Shown here: positions 63,971-64,000 of the stretch, in pieces | How positions within the stretch are numbered: position 1 is the stretch's first letter | Layout of the letters: every line of letters starts with the position of its first letter | Assembly (NCBI RefSeq): GCF_000210075.1 | Contig: NC_021017.1 | Location: forward strand, 3,439,693 to 3,503,692 | Length of the DNA: 64,000 bases | Source: Bacteroides xylanisolvens XB1A | GTDB lineage: Bacteria; Bacteroidota; Bacteroidia; Bacteroidales; Bacteroidaceae | Reading direction: 5' to 3' | Notes under the pieces: generated by a model | Told to the model about the DNA's origin: nothing | Database searches by the model: none | The model's input: only the letters and a program-made list of their open reading frames with translations | Made by a program: the position numbers and the translations under genes

Positions 63971-64000
63971 AAAATAGTTGTAAGATACAAGAAAGCTGCC

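Overview
The window is a chromosomal stretch of a gut Bacteroides (most like the thetaiotaomicron/ovatus/xylanisolvens group). The evidence is the dense set of SusC/SusD pairs, lipoprotein glycoside hydrolases, an ECF sigma/anti-sigma pair beside a SusC with an STN domain, DUF1735, DUF3823 and BACON proteins, promoters of the Bacteroides TTG-N20-TAnnTTTG type, and AT-rich start contexts with few Shine-Dalgarno sequences. Species assignment is inference.

Region 1 (1-6315) holds a sulfatase, a GH2 enzyme and two GH43 enzymes, all exported, without a SusC/D pair in view. Region 2 (6443-31278) is an alpha-mannan-type polysaccharide utilisation locus. A large membrane-spanning regulator (signal peptide, extracytoplasmic LamG/kelch-like sensor, one TM helix, cytoplasmic SARP-like DNA-binding domain) is divergent from an operon-like row: a repeat-containing lipoprotein, SusC, SusD, DUF3823, two GH76 endo-mannanases (one lipoprotein, one not), a DUF4965-type protein, GH92, GH125, aldose epimerase, a GH127-like protein and an acyltransferase. 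The likely logic is capture and endo-cleavage of an alpha-1,6-mannan backbone at the surface, import by SusCD, then side-chain (GH92) and backbone (GH125) removal in the periplasm.

Region 3 (31461-37114) is mixed accessory material: a VapE-like/HU-like divergent pair flanked by GGTGAAAG repeats, a DUF3828 protein, a DUF2059 protein and a thioredoxin-like protein. Region 4 (37235-48558) has a M20 deacetylase and then an ECF sigma, anti-sigma, SusC, SusD, GH18 and two DUF1735 lipoproteins. Its order resembles the B. thetaiotaomicron BT1042-BT1046 complex N-glycan locus. Region 5 (48781-55986) is core-like: acyl-CoA synthetase, a decayed M16 peptidase gene, prfB with a programmed +1 frameshift, a 44-residue membrane protein, a porin, a CYTH protein and a MgtC/DUF4010 protein.

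Region 6 (56205-63970) is the most intriguing: two exported nucleases (BACON-NUC1 and an EEP-fold enzyme, overlapping genes) are divergent from a SusD-less TonB-dependent receptor and two OB-fold-like lipoproteins (DUF5689, DUF6359-like). I read it as a candidate nucleic-acid or phosphate scavenging locus organised like a polysaccharide utilisation locus. No tRNA, rRNA, CRISPR array or intact insertion sequence was recognised.
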